From NCBI RefSeq assembly GCF_017874615.1, contig NZ_JAGIKV010000022.1, forward strand, positions 1-64,000: a DNA stretch of 64,000 bases. Direction: 5' to 3'. Within the stretch, counting starts at the first letter, position 1. The number at the start of each line of letters is the position of its first letter. This document shows, piece after piece, positions 41,534 to 50,814 of the stretch. The notes beneath the pieces were generated by a model, which worked only from the letters and a program-made list of their open reading frames with translations, was not told the DNA's origin and searched no databases. This DNA comes from Paenibacillus xylanexedens (GTDB taxonomy: Bacteria; Bacillota; Bacilli; Paenibacillales; Paenibacillaceae). Both the position numbers and the translations under genes were made by a program.

Positions 41534-43873
41534 TTACAGGTGAATTCCTGTCTGCTCAACAAGTGCATGCTGTAATACCTGATCCATATGGGCTACAGGG
41601 ACAAACTCCACATCTGCCTTGATGCTGTCTGGAATGTCACGCAGGTCCCGTTCGTTATCCTTAGGCAATAATATTTTTTTATAGCCGGCACGATGGGCTG
41701 CCAGTGATTTCTCTTTCAGACCACCAATCGGCAGCACACGTCCACGCAGTGTTATTTCACCAGTCATCGCGATATCTTTGGACACATGTTTGTTCGTCAA
41801 GGCTGAGATTAACGCTGTTGCCATCGTAATTCCGGCAGATGGACCATCCTTCGGAATCGCTCCTTCCGGAACGTGGATATGGATATCGTTCTTCTCATGG
41901 AAGTCAGGCGAAATTCCAAGCTGTGTAGCTTTGGAACGGGTGTAACTGAATGCGGCTTGTGCAGATTCCTTCATGACATCCCCCAGTTTACCTGTGAGGG
42001 TCAATTTACCTGTTCCAGGCACAACAGTCACTTCAATGATAAGGGTATCTCCACCCACTTCAGTCCACGCCAGACCCGTTACGGTACCAATCTGATCTTC
42101 CAGTTCGGCCATTCCATAACGGAACTTGCCAGGTCCAAGGTAGTCTTTGATCTCATCGGATGAGATGTTAATCTGACCTTCCACACCCGATACGATGTTC
42201 TTGGCAGCTTTCCGGCACAACGAAGCCATCTGCTGTTCCAGATTACGCACACCTGACTCCCGTGTATATTCACGAATTACACGCAACAACGCGTCATCCG
42301 GGATTTCCAATTGCTCTTCTTGCAAACCATGGTCCTGCTTCTGTTTGGGCAACAAATAGTTTTTCGCAATTTGTTGCTTCTCCAGCTCCGTATAACCAGG
42401 GATGTTGAGCATTTCCATCCGATCCAGCAATGGACGCGGAATATTGTGTACCGTGTTGGCAGTTGTTATAAACATAACGTTGGATAAGTCAAACGGCAAT
42501 TCTACAAAATGATCACTAAACGTATTATTTTGTTCCGGATCAAGTACCTCAAGTAACGCTGCGGAAGGATCTCCGCGGAAATCTGAAGCCATCTTATCAA
42601 TCTCGTCCAGCAGGAATACCGGATTAAGTGACCCTGCCGTTTTCATCCCCTGGATGATACGCCCAGGCATAGCCCCTACATAGGTGCGTCGGTGACCACG
42701 AATCTCGGCTTCATCACGTACGCCGCCAAGAGATATTCTTACAAACTCCCGACCCAGCGATCTGGCGATCGAACGAGCAAGTGATGTTTTACCGACCCCT
42801 GGAGGTCCAACCAGACAGAGAATTGGCCCTTTGAGCTTCTTGACGAGCTTCTGGACAGCCAGATATTCAAGCACACGTTCTTTGGGCTTATCCAGTCCGT
42901 AATGATCTGCATTGAGCACATCTTCGGCTTTTTGGATATCCAGATCATCCGCTGTCATCTGACTCCAAGGAAGACCAAGCAGCCAATCCACGTAGTTGCG
43001 AATGACTCCGCCCTCGGCTGAACTTGCAGGCATTTTCTCCAGTCGATCAATTTCTTTCTCGACCTTCTCTTTCACCTTGTCCGGCAAGTCGAGTTCTTCC
43101 ATCTGAGTGCGAAGTTCCTCGACCTCACCCGCACGGCCTTCTTTTTCACCCAGTTCTTTCTGGATCGCTTTCATCTGCTCGCGCAAATAATATTCCTTCT
43201 GCGTTTTCTCCATCTGTTTCTTCACACGTTGGCTGATCTTGCGTTCAAGCTCCAGCACTTCGCGCTCATTGTTCAGGATATCCAGCAATTTCTCCAGACG
43301 TTCCCGAACGTCGATGGTCTCCAGAATTTCCTGTTTATCCTTGATCTTCAAGGACAGGTGACTCGTGATGACATCGGCCAGACGCCCTGGTTCTTCGATG
43401 TCAGACACTGCTGCGAGTGTCTCTGGTGTCACTTTTTTGGACAGATTAATATAATTCTCGAACTGGTTCAGAACGGTACGCATCAAGGCATCCGTCTCCG
43501 GATGGGTATTCTCCTCTTCAGGCAGCTCTTTAGCCAGTACTTCATAATATTCCTCGTTGTCCGTATATTCAATAATTTCAGCCCGTTCCAAGCCTTCTAC
43601 GAGTACACGAATCGTACCGTTCGGAAGCTTCAGCATCTGTCTGACCTTGGCCACGGTTCCGATTCTGAAAATGTCCTCTTGTGTTGGTTCTTCAATATTC
43701 ACTTCGGCTTGGGAACATAGGAGAATCAAATGTTCTTCTACCATCGCTTTTTCTAAAGCCTTGACCGATTTCTCCCGGCCCACATCGAGATGCAGTACCA
43801 TACTCGGGTAGACGAGAAGTCCTCTTAAAGGCAGTAAAGGAAAACGACGACCTTTCGCTTTGCTCGGTCCCAT
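41534..43873 (-). CDS. lonA: ATP-dependent protease Lon (LonA)
   Basis: This hexameric AAA+ serine protease degrades misfolded and regulatory proteins. The N-terminal LAN domain starts FPLLPLRGLLVYPSM. A coiled-coil segment (about 180-290) follows. The Walker A is GPPGVGKTSLARS (about 355) and the proteolytic Ser lies in PKDGPSAGI (about 677), with the catalytic Lys in HRAGYKKILLPKDN. The ATG at 43873 (779 aa) is chosen because GGAGGTG lies 8 bp upstream; the ATG at 43915 has none. It is 86 bp after lonB. Confidence 0.96.
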   Translation of the reverse strand: MGPSKAKGRRFPLLPLRGLLVYPSMVLHLDVGREKSVKALEKAMVEEHLILLCSQAEVNIEEPTQEDIFRIGTVAKVRQMLKLPNGTIRVLVEGLERAEIIEYTDNEEYYEVLAKELPEEENTHPETDALMRTVLNQFENYINLSKKVTPETLAAVSDIEEPGRLADVITSHLSLKIKDKQEILETIDVRERLEKLLDILNNEREVLELERKISQRVKKQMEKTQKEYYLREQMKAIQKELGEKEGRAGEVEELRTQMEELDLPDKVKEKVEKEIDRLEKMPASSAEGGVIRNYVDWLLGLPWSQMTADDLDIQKAEDVLNADHYGLDKPKERVLEYLAVQKLVKKLKGPILCLVGPPGVGKTSLARSIARSLGREFVRISLGGVRDEAEIRGHRRTYVGAMPGRIIQGMKTAGSLNPVFLLDEIDKMASDFRGDPSAALLEVLDPEQNNTFSDHFVELPFDLSNVMFITTANTVHNIPRPLLDRMEMLNIPGYTELEKQQIAKNYLLPKQKQDHGLQEEQLEIPDDALLRVIREYTRESGVRNLEQQMASLCRKAAKNIVSGVEGQINISSDEIKDYLGPGKFRYGMAELEDQIGTVTGLAWTEVGGDTLIIEVTVVPGTGKLTLTGKLGDVMKESAQAAFSYTRSKATQLGISPDFHEKNDIHIHVPEGAIPKDGPSAGITMATALISALTNKHVSKDIAMTGEITLRGRVLPIGGLKEKSLAAHRAGYKKILLPKDNERDLRDIPDSIKADVEFVPVAHMDQVLQHALVEQTGIHL

Positions 43874-43959
43874 CGCTTTCGCACCTCCAATGGCTCTCAG
43901 GTTGTAGTCATTCATTATTCTATCAAATGTTCACATAAAAAACCAATGAAGGGAAGCGC

Positions 43960-45714
43960 TTAGCAGCTTCCCGAATCTGTAACCTGTCCTGGACGAGGCA
44001 CGTCCGCACGCAAATAGGAAGCGGATGCCGGTGGAAAAATCTCCGGTGCAGGTGCAACGTTCTCCTCTGCAAGCTTCGTTTGTTCCATCTGTTGTGATTC
44101 CGGGACCCAGGCGAACACTTCACGGAATACGTCCTGTACCGTATCTACCGGGATAACGCGCAAGCCCTCCAGATTCTCAAAAATGGACTGCCAGTTCTCC
44201 GCGGGAATTATAACGGTCTTCGCTCCTGCCTGAAAGGCAGCCTCCACCTTGGCCAGCACGCCACCGATAGGCTTAACCCGACCATGAATACTGATCTCGC
44301 CAGTCATCGCTGTCTCATGATCCACAGGACGCCTCTGAATGGCTGATGTAATGGCAGTCGCCATGGCAATCCCGGCGGATGGACCGTCAATAGGCGTCCC
44401 ACCTGGGAAATTCACGTGTAAATCGTAATCATTCGGACGAATACCCATGGCTTTTAATACGGTTAACACATTTTCAACCGAGCCTTTGGCCATACTTTTT
44501 CGCCGGAGTGTACGCGAACCGCCTCCAATCTCTTCTTCATCCACAACGCCTGTAATGTTGATTCGGCCTTGATCTTTAAGAGCCGGAACAGCAGATACTT
44601 CGATCTCCAAAATGGTTCCCATATTCGGTCCGTATACCGCCAAGCCGTTAACAAACCCCACCTGCGGCTGTGTAGGGACCTTTCGATCAGGCCGTGGCTG
44701 AATCTGGCTGCTACCCGCCACCCACTCCACATCAGACGCCTGAAGCGTCTCACGCTTCTCTGTCAGCGCAAGTCCAGCAGCCAGCTGGATGATATTGACC
44801 GCTTCACGTCCATTGGTTGCATATCGCTTGACCACATCAACGGCATCCGGACATGGACTGAACCCTATTTTCTGAACAGCATCCTCTGCAATTCGTCCAA
44901 TCTCCTCAGGTAATAAAGGACGGAAATAGACTTCCATGCACCGTGAACGCAAAGCTGGTGGCAGCTCATGAGACGAACGGGTCGTCGCTCCGACAAGGCG
45001 GAAATCGGCCGGCAGGCCGTTTTGAAAAATATCGTGGATATAAGCAGGAGTATGCGTGTCTTCCGAGTTATAGTACGCACTCTCCAAAAACACCTTGCGA
45101 TCCTCCAGTACTTTCAACAGCTTATTCATCTGGATCGAATGCAATTCACCAATTTCATCAATAAAAAGCATCCCCCCATGCGCTTTCGTCACAGCGCCCG
45201 GTTTGGGTTGGGGAATACCAGCAACGCCCATGGCTCCTGCTCCCTGATATATCGGATCATGAACCGAACCAATTAAGGGGTCTGCAATACCACGCTCATC
45301 AAAACGGGCTGTTGTTGCATCCAGCTCCGTGAATTTCGCATCTGGCTTGAAAGGCGATGTTGGATTCTTCTTAGCCTCTTCCAACACGACCCTTGCGGCA
45401 GCTGTCTTCCCGACTCCGGGAGGGCCATAAATGATAACATGTTGCGGATTCGCACTGCATAATGCAGCTTTAAGGGCACGTAGCCCGTCTTTTTGCCCAA
45501 CAATATCGTTAATGGTCGCGGGACGCGTCTTCTCCGACAGCGGCTTGGTGAGTGAGATTGAACGCAGCTTGCGCAGCTTCTCCAGTTCCTTGCGAGATTC
45601 ACGCTCAACGGCACTGCGGTTCGTTTTCTGGCCACGTAGCAGGTTCCAGAAATACAAACCAATCACCACTCCAAAAAATAACTGAATCAACATGATGACC
45701 ATACCAAATTCCAT
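43960..45714 (-). CDS. lonB: Membrane-anchored ATP-dependent protease LonB
   Basis: This Lon-like protease is expressed in the forespore in B. subtilis. An N-terminal membrane helix (about 3-25, GMVIMLIQLFFGVVIGLYFW) replaces the LAN domain. The AAA+ Walker A is GPPGVGKTAA (about 95-104), Walker B is MLFIDEIGEL, and the proteolytic Ser is in PIDGPSAGI (about 443-451). The C-terminal 60 residues are Pro/Ala/Glu-rich and variable. The ATG at 45714 (584 aa) follows AGGAGG. Unlike in B. subtilis, ispG lies between it and clpX. Confidence 0.93.
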   Translation of the reverse strand: MEFGMVIMLIQLFFGVVIGLYFWNLLRGQKTNRSAVERESRKELEKLRKLRSISLTKPLSEKTRPATINDIVGQKDGLRALKAALCSANPQHVIIYGPPGVGKTAAARVVLEEAKKNPTSPFKPDAKFTELDATTARFDERGIADPLIGSVHDPIYQGAGAMGVAGIPQPKPGAVTKAHGGMLFIDEIGELHSIQMNKLLKVLEDRKVFLESAYYNSEDTHTPAYIHDIFQNGLPADFRLVGATTRSSHELPPALRSRCMEVYFRPLLPEEIGRIAEDAVQKIGFSPCPDAVDVVKRYATNGREAVNIIQLAAGLALTEKRETLQASDVEWVAGSSQIQPRPDRKVPTQPQVGFVNGLAVYGPNMGTILEIEVSAVPALKDQGRINITGVVDEEEIGGGSRTLRRKSMAKGSVENVLTVLKAMGIRPNDYDLHVNFPGGTPIDGPSAGIAMATAITSAIQRRPVDHETAMTGEISIHGRVKPIGGVLAKVEAAFQAGAKTVIIPAENWQSIFENLEGLRVIPVDTVQDVFREVFAWVPESQQMEQTKLAEENVAPAPEIFPPASASYLRADVPRPGQVTDSGSC

Positions 45715-45828
45715 GTCTTCACATCCTCCTATTTTGTCGCTATTCTCATATGAGATCATGCTAATACTTGGTAGTATAGCCTTTTCAACGCGACGTAAAC
45801 GGGCGAGGCGGAATTTGTATGCGAGAAA

Positions 45829-45858
45829 ATAAAAAGCCCGCCATCGCTGGCGAGCTTT
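45829..45858 (-). terminator. Terminator downstream of ispG
   Basis: On the minus strand AAGCTCGCCA, a GCGA loop and TGGCGGGCTT are followed by TTTATTTT. It separates ispG from lonB. Confidence 0.88.
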
Positions 45859-45881
45859 TGTTGTAACAAGATATGAATCAA

Positions 45882-46979
45882 TCAGTGCGAACGACCAGGA
45901 ATAACACCTGTCTCTTCGTAGGCTTCGACGATTTTGTCGATCTCTTTTTTTAATTCCTCAACCATGATTTCTTCAGGCACTTTACGAATCATCTTACCAT
46001 GGCGGAACAAGAGACCTTCTCCACGAGCACCGGCAATTCCGATATCCGCTTCTTTAGCCTCACCCGGGCCATTAACCGCACAACCCAACACCGATACTTT
46101 AATCGGCACCTTCAGTTTGGAGATATACTCTTCCACTTCGTTGGCAATGGAGAACAGGTCGATGTCCAAACGTCCACACGTTGGGCAGGAGATCAATGTG
46201 GCTGCATTAGTAATGAGTCCAAATGTTTTGAGCAGATCACGAGCAACCTTGATTTCTTCTACCGGGTCCGCACTCAGTGAGATCCGCATCGTTGAACCAA
46301 TACCCATGGACAATAGAGCTCCCATACCTGCGGAGCTTTTGATCGTACCGGAGAACAATGTACCCGCTTCGGTAATCCCGAGATGCAACGGATACGGAAT
46401 AATTTGAGCTGCTTTGGTATACGCCTCAATTGCCATCGGCACATCCGATGCTTTGAGAGACACGATGATATCATGGAAATCAAGCTCTTCCAAAATACCA
46501 ATGTGATACAATGCACTTTCTACCATAGCATCTGCCGTAGGATACCCATACTTCTCAAGGAGATGGTTTTCCAAAGACCCCGCATTTACTCCAATCCGAA
46601 TCGGAATGCCGCGGTCTTTACAAGCCTTAACCACTTCTTCCACTTTTGCACGTTTACCGATGTTACCTGGATTAATCCGAACTTTATCAATGCCGTTCTC
46701 AATCGCAAGTAAAGCCAGCTTATAGTTGAAATGAATGTCCGCTACGAGCGGTATATTAATGCGTTTTTTGATTTCCTTGATGGCTGCGGCAGCTTCCTCA
46801 TTATTCACCGTTACACGTACCACTTGACAACCCGCTTCTTCCAGTCGCAGAATCTCTGCAACCGTTGCTTCAACGTCTGCCGTTTTGGTTGTACACATAC
46901 TTTGGATAATGACTTCGTTACTGCCACCGATCGTTACGTTTCCCACTTTCACGGGACGTGTATCCTGTCTTAAATACAT
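45882..46979 (-). CDS. ispG: 4-hydroxy-3-methylbut-2-enyl diphosphate synthase (flavodoxin)
   Basis: This [4Fe-4S] enzyme makes HMBPP, the penultimate step of the MEP isoprenoid pathway. The TIM-barrel start VKVGNVTIGGSNEVIIQSM and VRVTVNNEEAAAAI are present. The iron-sulfur cysteines lie in LISCPTCGRLDIDLF and VLGCAVNGPGEA. The ATG at 46979 (365 aa) is supported by GGGGAG upstream. It is bracketed by clpX and lonB, an unusual place for this gene, and has its own terminator. Confidence 0.95.
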   Translation of the reverse strand: MYLRQDTRPVKVGNVTIGGSNEVIIQSMCTTKTADVEATVAEILRLEEAGCQVVRVTVNNEEAAAAIKEIKKRINIPLVADIHFNYKLALLAIENGIDKVRINPGNIGKRAKVEEVVKACKDRGIPIRIGVNAGSLENHLLEKYGYPTADAMVESALYHIGILEELDFHDIIVSLKASDVPMAIEAYTKAAQIIPYPLHLGITEAGTLFSGTIKSSAGMGALLSMGIGSTMRISLSADPVEEIKVARDLLKTFGLITNAATLISCPTCGRLDIDLFSIANEVEEYISKLKVPIKVSVLGCAVNGPGEAKEADIGIAGARGEGLLFRHGKMIRKVPEEIMVEELKKEIDKIVEAYEETGVIPGRSH

Positions 46980-47099
46980 GAGTGATTTCTCTCCCCACAA
47001 CGTCAAAGCTCCACCCTGACAGAGACATGAATTCGCCTTCTGCCAAAGTGGAGAACTGACAAGTCTATATTTCAGAGTTCAACGGGATTCAGGCCTTTA

Positions 47100-48353
47100 T
47101 TAGGCGCTCTCTTCCTGCTTATCGTCCTTCGATTGGCTTAGTTCAGGCACGACTCTTTTCTCAACAACTTCCTCGGTAATGACACAGTTCGTAACATCTT
47201 CACGTGAAGGCACTTCATACATGATTTCCAGCATGATACCTTCAATGATGGCACGTAATCCACGTGCACCTGTGTTACGTTTAATTGCTTCTTTTGCAAT
47301 CGCAAGCAATGCAGCTGGTTCAAAGACCAGATTCACATTATCCAGCTCAAGCAGTTTTTGGTACTGTTTGGTAAGCGCGTTTTTTGGTTCGGAAAGAATC
47401 CGTACCAGCGTATCTTCATCCAGTGGCTCCAAAGTGGAGATGACTGGCAGACGGCCTACAAATTCCGGAATCAGACCAAATTTCAGCAAATCTTCCGGCA
47501 ATACCATACCCAGGTATTCACCTGGTTTCAGATCTTTTTGCTCAGAAACGGTATTAAAGCCAATGACTTTTTTACCGATCCGGCGTTTGATCATTTGCTC
47601 CAGACCATCAAAGGCACCGCCGCAAATGAACAGGATGTTTGTTGTATCGATCTGAATGAATTCTTGATGAGGGTGTTTACGACCACCTTGTGGTGGTACA
47701 GAAGCCACAGTTCCTTCAAGAATTTTCAAGAGAGCCTGTTGCACACCTTCGCCCGATACATCACGAGTAATGGATGGGTTTTCGGATTTACGCGCTACTT
47801 TATCAATCTCATCGATATAAATAATGCCACGCTCTGCTTTTTCCACATCATAATCAGCAGCTTGAATCAGTTTGAGCAGGATGTTCTCTACATCCTCACC
47901 CACATAACCCGCTTCTGTTAATGACGTAGCATCCGCAATAGCAAAAGGAACGTTCAGAATTTTTGCCATCGTTTGCGCAAGCAACGTTTTACCAGAACCT
48001 GTTGGTCCTAACAGCAAAATGTTACTCTTTGACAATTCAACGTCTTCAATTTTGCTTTGTGTGTTGATCCGTTTATAGTGATTATACACCGCAACAGACA
48101 ATGATTTTTTCGCTTGTTCCTGTCCAATAACATATTGATCCAGAATATTACGAATTTCTTTTGGTTTCGGAATATCTTTCAGGTCTACTTCTTCATCATG
48201 ACCAAGTTCTTCCTCAACGATTTCGGTGCAAAGTTCGATACATTCATCACAGATGTACACGCCTGGTCCAGCGACCAACTTGCGTACCTGCTCCTGAGAT
48301 TTACCGCAAAAAGAGCATTTCAATTGCCCTTTCTCATCGTTAAATTTAAACAT
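47100..48353 (-). CDS. clpX: ATP-dependent Clp protease ATP-binding subunit ClpX
   Basis: This AAA+ unfoldase delivers substrates to ClpP. The N-terminal zinc domain has C13, C16, C35 and C38 (CSFCGK ... YICDECI). The Walker A is GPTGSGKTLLAQT (about 116-128), Walker B is GIIYIDEIDKVA, and the IGF-type ClpP-docking loop is present as RIGKKVIGF (about 265-275). At 417 aa it is full length. It lies 12 bp after clpP and is probably co-transcribed. Confidence 0.97.
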   Translation of the reverse strand: MFKFNDEKGQLKCSFCGKSQEQVRKLVAGPGVYICDECIELCTEIVEEELGHDEEVDLKDIPKPKEIRNILDQYVIGQEQAKKSLSVAVYNHYKRINTQSKIEDVELSKSNILLLGPTGSGKTLLAQTMAKILNVPFAIADATSLTEAGYVGEDVENILLKLIQAADYDVEKAERGIIYIDEIDKVARKSENPSITRDVSGEGVQQALLKILEGTVASVPPQGGRKHPHQEFIQIDTTNILFICGGAFDGLEQMIKRRIGKKVIGFNTVSEQKDLKPGEYLGMVLPEDLLKFGLIPEFVGRLPVISTLEPLDEDTLVRILSEPKNALTKQYQKLLELDNVNLVFEPAALLAIAKEAIKRNTGARGLRAIIEGIMLEIMYEVPSREDVTNCVITEEVVEKRVVPELSQSKDDKQEESA

Positions 48354-48365
48354 GAAACCACCCCT

Positions 48366-48956
48366 TTAGGAATTGATCGGTCTACTGAGCACCTGGTCAA
48401 TAATGCCGTACGTCTTAGCTTCTTCAGCGCTCATGAAGAAGTCACGGTCGGTATCCCGCTCAATTTTCTCAAGAGGCTGACCCGTACGATCGACGTATAT
48501 TTGATTCAGTTTCTGACGTGTTTTAATAATCCATTCTGCGTGTATCTTAATATCCGCAGCCTGTCCTTGAATGCCGCCAAGCGGCTGATGAATCATTACT
48601 TCGCTATTTGTCAGCGAATATCTCTTGCCAGGTGCACCGGCTGTCAGCAATAACGAGCCCATGCTTGCTGCCATCCCTACGCAAATGGTAGATACATCCG
48701 GCTTGATAAATTGCATCGTATCGTATATACCCATCCCTGCGGTGACAGAACCACCAGGTGAGTTAATGTACAAGCTGATATCCTTCTCAGGATCGTCGGC
48801 TGCCAAAAACAAAAGCTGTGCTATGACAAGATTGGCTACATCGTCATCGATCGCACTGGTTAGAAAGATAATGCGATCTTTCAGCAAACGTGAATATATA
48901 TCGTAAGACCGCTCGCCTCGATTGGTTTGTTCTATAACCATTGGCACCAGACTCAT
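48366..48956 (-). CDS. clpP: ATP-dependent Clp protease proteolytic subunit ClpP
   Basis: This is the tetradecameric serine protease core. The catalytic triad is S98 (CVGMAASMGSLL), H123 (MIHQPLGG) and D172 (ERDTDRDFFMS). At 196 aa it is standard. It is the first gene of clpP-clpX. A tig-clpP-clpX order is common in Clostridia and many bacteria, but in B. subtilis clpP is elsewhere. I saw no CtsR or CIRCE operator in its upstream region. Confidence 0.98.
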   Translation of the reverse strand: MSLVPMVIEQTNRGERSYDIYSRLLKDRIIFLTSAIDDDVANLVIAQLLFLAADDPEKDISLYINSPGGSVTAGMGIYDTMQFIKPDVSTICVGMAASMGSLLLTAGAPGKRYSLTNSEVMIHQPLGGIQGQAADIKIHAEWIIKTRQKLNQIYVDRTGQPLEKIERDTDRDFFMSAEEAKTYGIIDQVLSRPINS

Positions 48957-49018
48957 GAGACCAACCTCTTTTCTACATGTAATTAGACATAGGCCACCTG
49001 TAAAGCAAACCCAAATTC

Positions 49019-49047
49019 ATTCTAACACTTTCCTGTGACAATGTCAT
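49019..49047 (-). promoter_or_regulatory. clpP promoter
   Basis: On the minus strand there is a -35 ATGACA (49042-49047), a 17-bp spacer and a -10 TAGAAT (49019-49024), in the 379-bp gap between tig and clpP. The rest of that gap holds only the tig terminator. Confidence 0.6.
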
Positions 49048-49265
49048 TTTTCACAAGAGGGGTCAGACATCCGTTTGTTTACTTTTTTAGCCTGATCATA
49101 TTTAACCATGTTTTCTATGTATGTGCAAATTGAAGCCATCCTATGCCGTCTTACCGTTTTTTATTTGCATGAAGTACATAGGTATGTAAAAAGTGTACGC
49201 GGATCAATAAAATCAGTGTTCATCCATATAATTACTTCATTTTCTATAAAATGGATGTCATAATT

Positions 49266-49300
49266 TAAAAATAAGGCACGCAATAATTCACGTGCCTTAT
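49266..49300 (-). terminator. Terminator downstream of tig
   Basis: On the minus strand AAGGCACG and CGTGCCTT enclose a 10-nt loop, followed by ATTTTT. Confidence 0.85.
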
Positions 49301-49335
49301 CGTTTATTCAACTGACAAGTTGATAACAGCTTGTC

Positions 49336-50676
49336 TTATTTTTCGTCAGCTTCTGCAACAACTTCTTCAGCTGGAGCTTCAACCGGTTCAACAACTGTGC
49401 TGTTCTCAAGGAGAACGTCAATCGTTTTACGCAGTTTCACTTCATCACGAAGGCTGTCCAGGGAACCATTACCCTCGAGGATGCCACGGATCTCATCAGC
49501 AGGACGCTTGTAAGATTCAGCCATTTTTTCGAGTTCTTGATTCACTTCTTCATCAGACACTTCAATGTTTTCCGCTTTACCTACAGCTTCAAGCACCAGG
49601 TTATTGCGAACACGTTTGGAAGCATCTTCTTGCATTTGTCCTCTCAGGTCAGCTTGTGTCTGGCCAGAGAAGCTCAGGAACATTTCAAGGTTCATCCCTT
49701 GGTTGCGAAGACGGTTATCGAAATCACGCATCATGTTTTGTACTTCGCTCTCTACCATTGCAGAAGGAATGTCCACTTCAGCGTTCTCAGCCACTTTTTC
49801 TACAACTGCATTTTCTTGAGCAGCTTTGGCTTCGTCAGCTTTACGGGATTCCAATTGTGTTTTCAGATCAGCTTTGTACTCTTCAAGTGTGTCAAATTCG
49901 CTAACATCTTTAGCAAACTCATCATCCAATGCAGGAAGTTGTTTGCGTTTGATTTCGTGAATTTTCACTTTGAATACCGCTTGTTTGCCAGCAAGTTCTG
50001 CTGCATGGTAGCTCTCTGGGAAAGTCACTTCTACGTCTTTGAAGTCACCTGTGGACAGACCCACAACTTGCTCTTCAAATCCAGGGATGAATGTGTTGGA
50101 ACCCAGTTCCAGGGAATAACGCTCAGCTTGTCCACCTTCGAAAGGTACACCATCAACGGAACCGTCGAAGTCGATTACTGCAACGTCGCCGTTAGCAGCG
50201 GAACCTTCGTCGATTACAACGAGTTCAGCGTGACGTTGTTGAAGACGCTCAAGTTCTTCAGCCACTTCTGCGTCAGTTACTTCACCTTTTGCTACAGCAA
50301 CTTCGATTCCTTTGTAGTCACCCAGGGTAACTTCTGGTTTCACAGTTACTTTCGCTTTGAACTTGAATGTTTCTCCTTTAGCGAATTGTTCAACATCTAC
50401 GTCAGGACGATCAACCGGGAAGATATCCGTTTGGTCGATTGCTTCTGTATAGGCTTCAGGAAGCAATATGTCGATTGCTTCTTGATAAAGGCTCTCTACA
50501 CCAAAACGTGCTTCGAAGATGGAACGTGGTACTTTACCTTTACGGAATCCAGGTACGTTTGCTTGTTTAACCACTTTATTAAAAGCTTTGTCGAGTGCTG
50601 CAGTTACACGATCCGCATCCACTTCAACCTCAAGAACCCCAAGGTTCTTCTCTATCTTTTCCCAAGTTGCTTTCAT
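49336..50676 (-). CDS. tig: Trigger factor
   Basis: This is a ribosome-bound chaperone with peptidyl-prolyl isomerase activity. The N-terminal ribosome-binding domain (about 1-115) carries the docking signature NVPGFRKGKVPRSIFEARFG. The FKBP-type domain (about 155-245) has VIDFDGSVDGVPFEGG and PGFEEQVVGLSTGD. The C-terminal helical arms follow. At 446 aa it is slightly longer than B. subtilis Tig, with an acidic Ala/Glu/Val-rich tail. It has its own promoter and terminator. Confidence 0.98.
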   Translation of the reverse strand: MKATWEKIEKNLGVLEVEVDADRVTAALDKAFNKVVKQANVPGFRKGKVPRSIFEARFGVESLYQEAIDILLPEAYTEAIDQTDIFPVDRPDVDVEQFAKGETFKFKAKVTVKPEVTLGDYKGIEVAVAKGEVTDAEVAEELERLQQRHAELVVIDEGSAANGDVAVIDFDGSVDGVPFEGGQAERYSLELGSNTFIPGFEEQVVGLSTGDFKDVEVTFPESYHAAELAGKQAVFKVKIHEIKRKQLPALDDEFAKDVSEFDTLEEYKADLKTQLESRKADEAKAAQENAVVEKVAENAEVDIPSAMVESEVQNMMRDFDNRLRNQGMNLEMFLSFSGQTQADLRGQMQEDASKRVRNNLVLEAVGKAENIEVSDEEVNQELEKMAESYKRPADEIRGILEGNGSLDSLRDEVKLRKTIDVLLENSTVVEPVEAPAEEVVAEADEK

Positions 50677-50740
50677 TGTATACTTTCCCCTCCAAAATTC
50701 ACATGTTCACGTAGGCAATCACGTACAAAATAACCATTTT

Positions 50741-50769
50741 AGTATAAACAAGATTAGATTCTTTTTCAA
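50741..50769 (-). promoter_or_regulatory. tig promoter
   Basis: On the minus strand there is a -35 TTGAAA (50764-50769), a 17-bp spacer and a -10 TATACT (50741-50746). Confidence 0.78.
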
Positions 50770-50814
50770 GGGGAATCCCTTGATACAGTTTAAGGAAAAC
50801 GTTTCCGGCCTCGA

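Noticed and set aside
43953..43975. GGGAAGC/GCTTCCC hairpin at the lonB stop codon as a terminator
   Set aside because: The T-run starts about 8 nt after the stem and the stem overlaps the stop codon, so lonB-lonA read-through is more likely.
48957..49100. CtsR or CIRCE operator before clpP
   Set aside because: No GGTCAAA repeat or TTAGCACTC-type inverted repeat could be found there.
49537..50733. 398-aa plus-strand open frame
   Set aside because: It is antisense to trigger factor; the Cys/Phe/His-rich composition is typical of a shadow frame.
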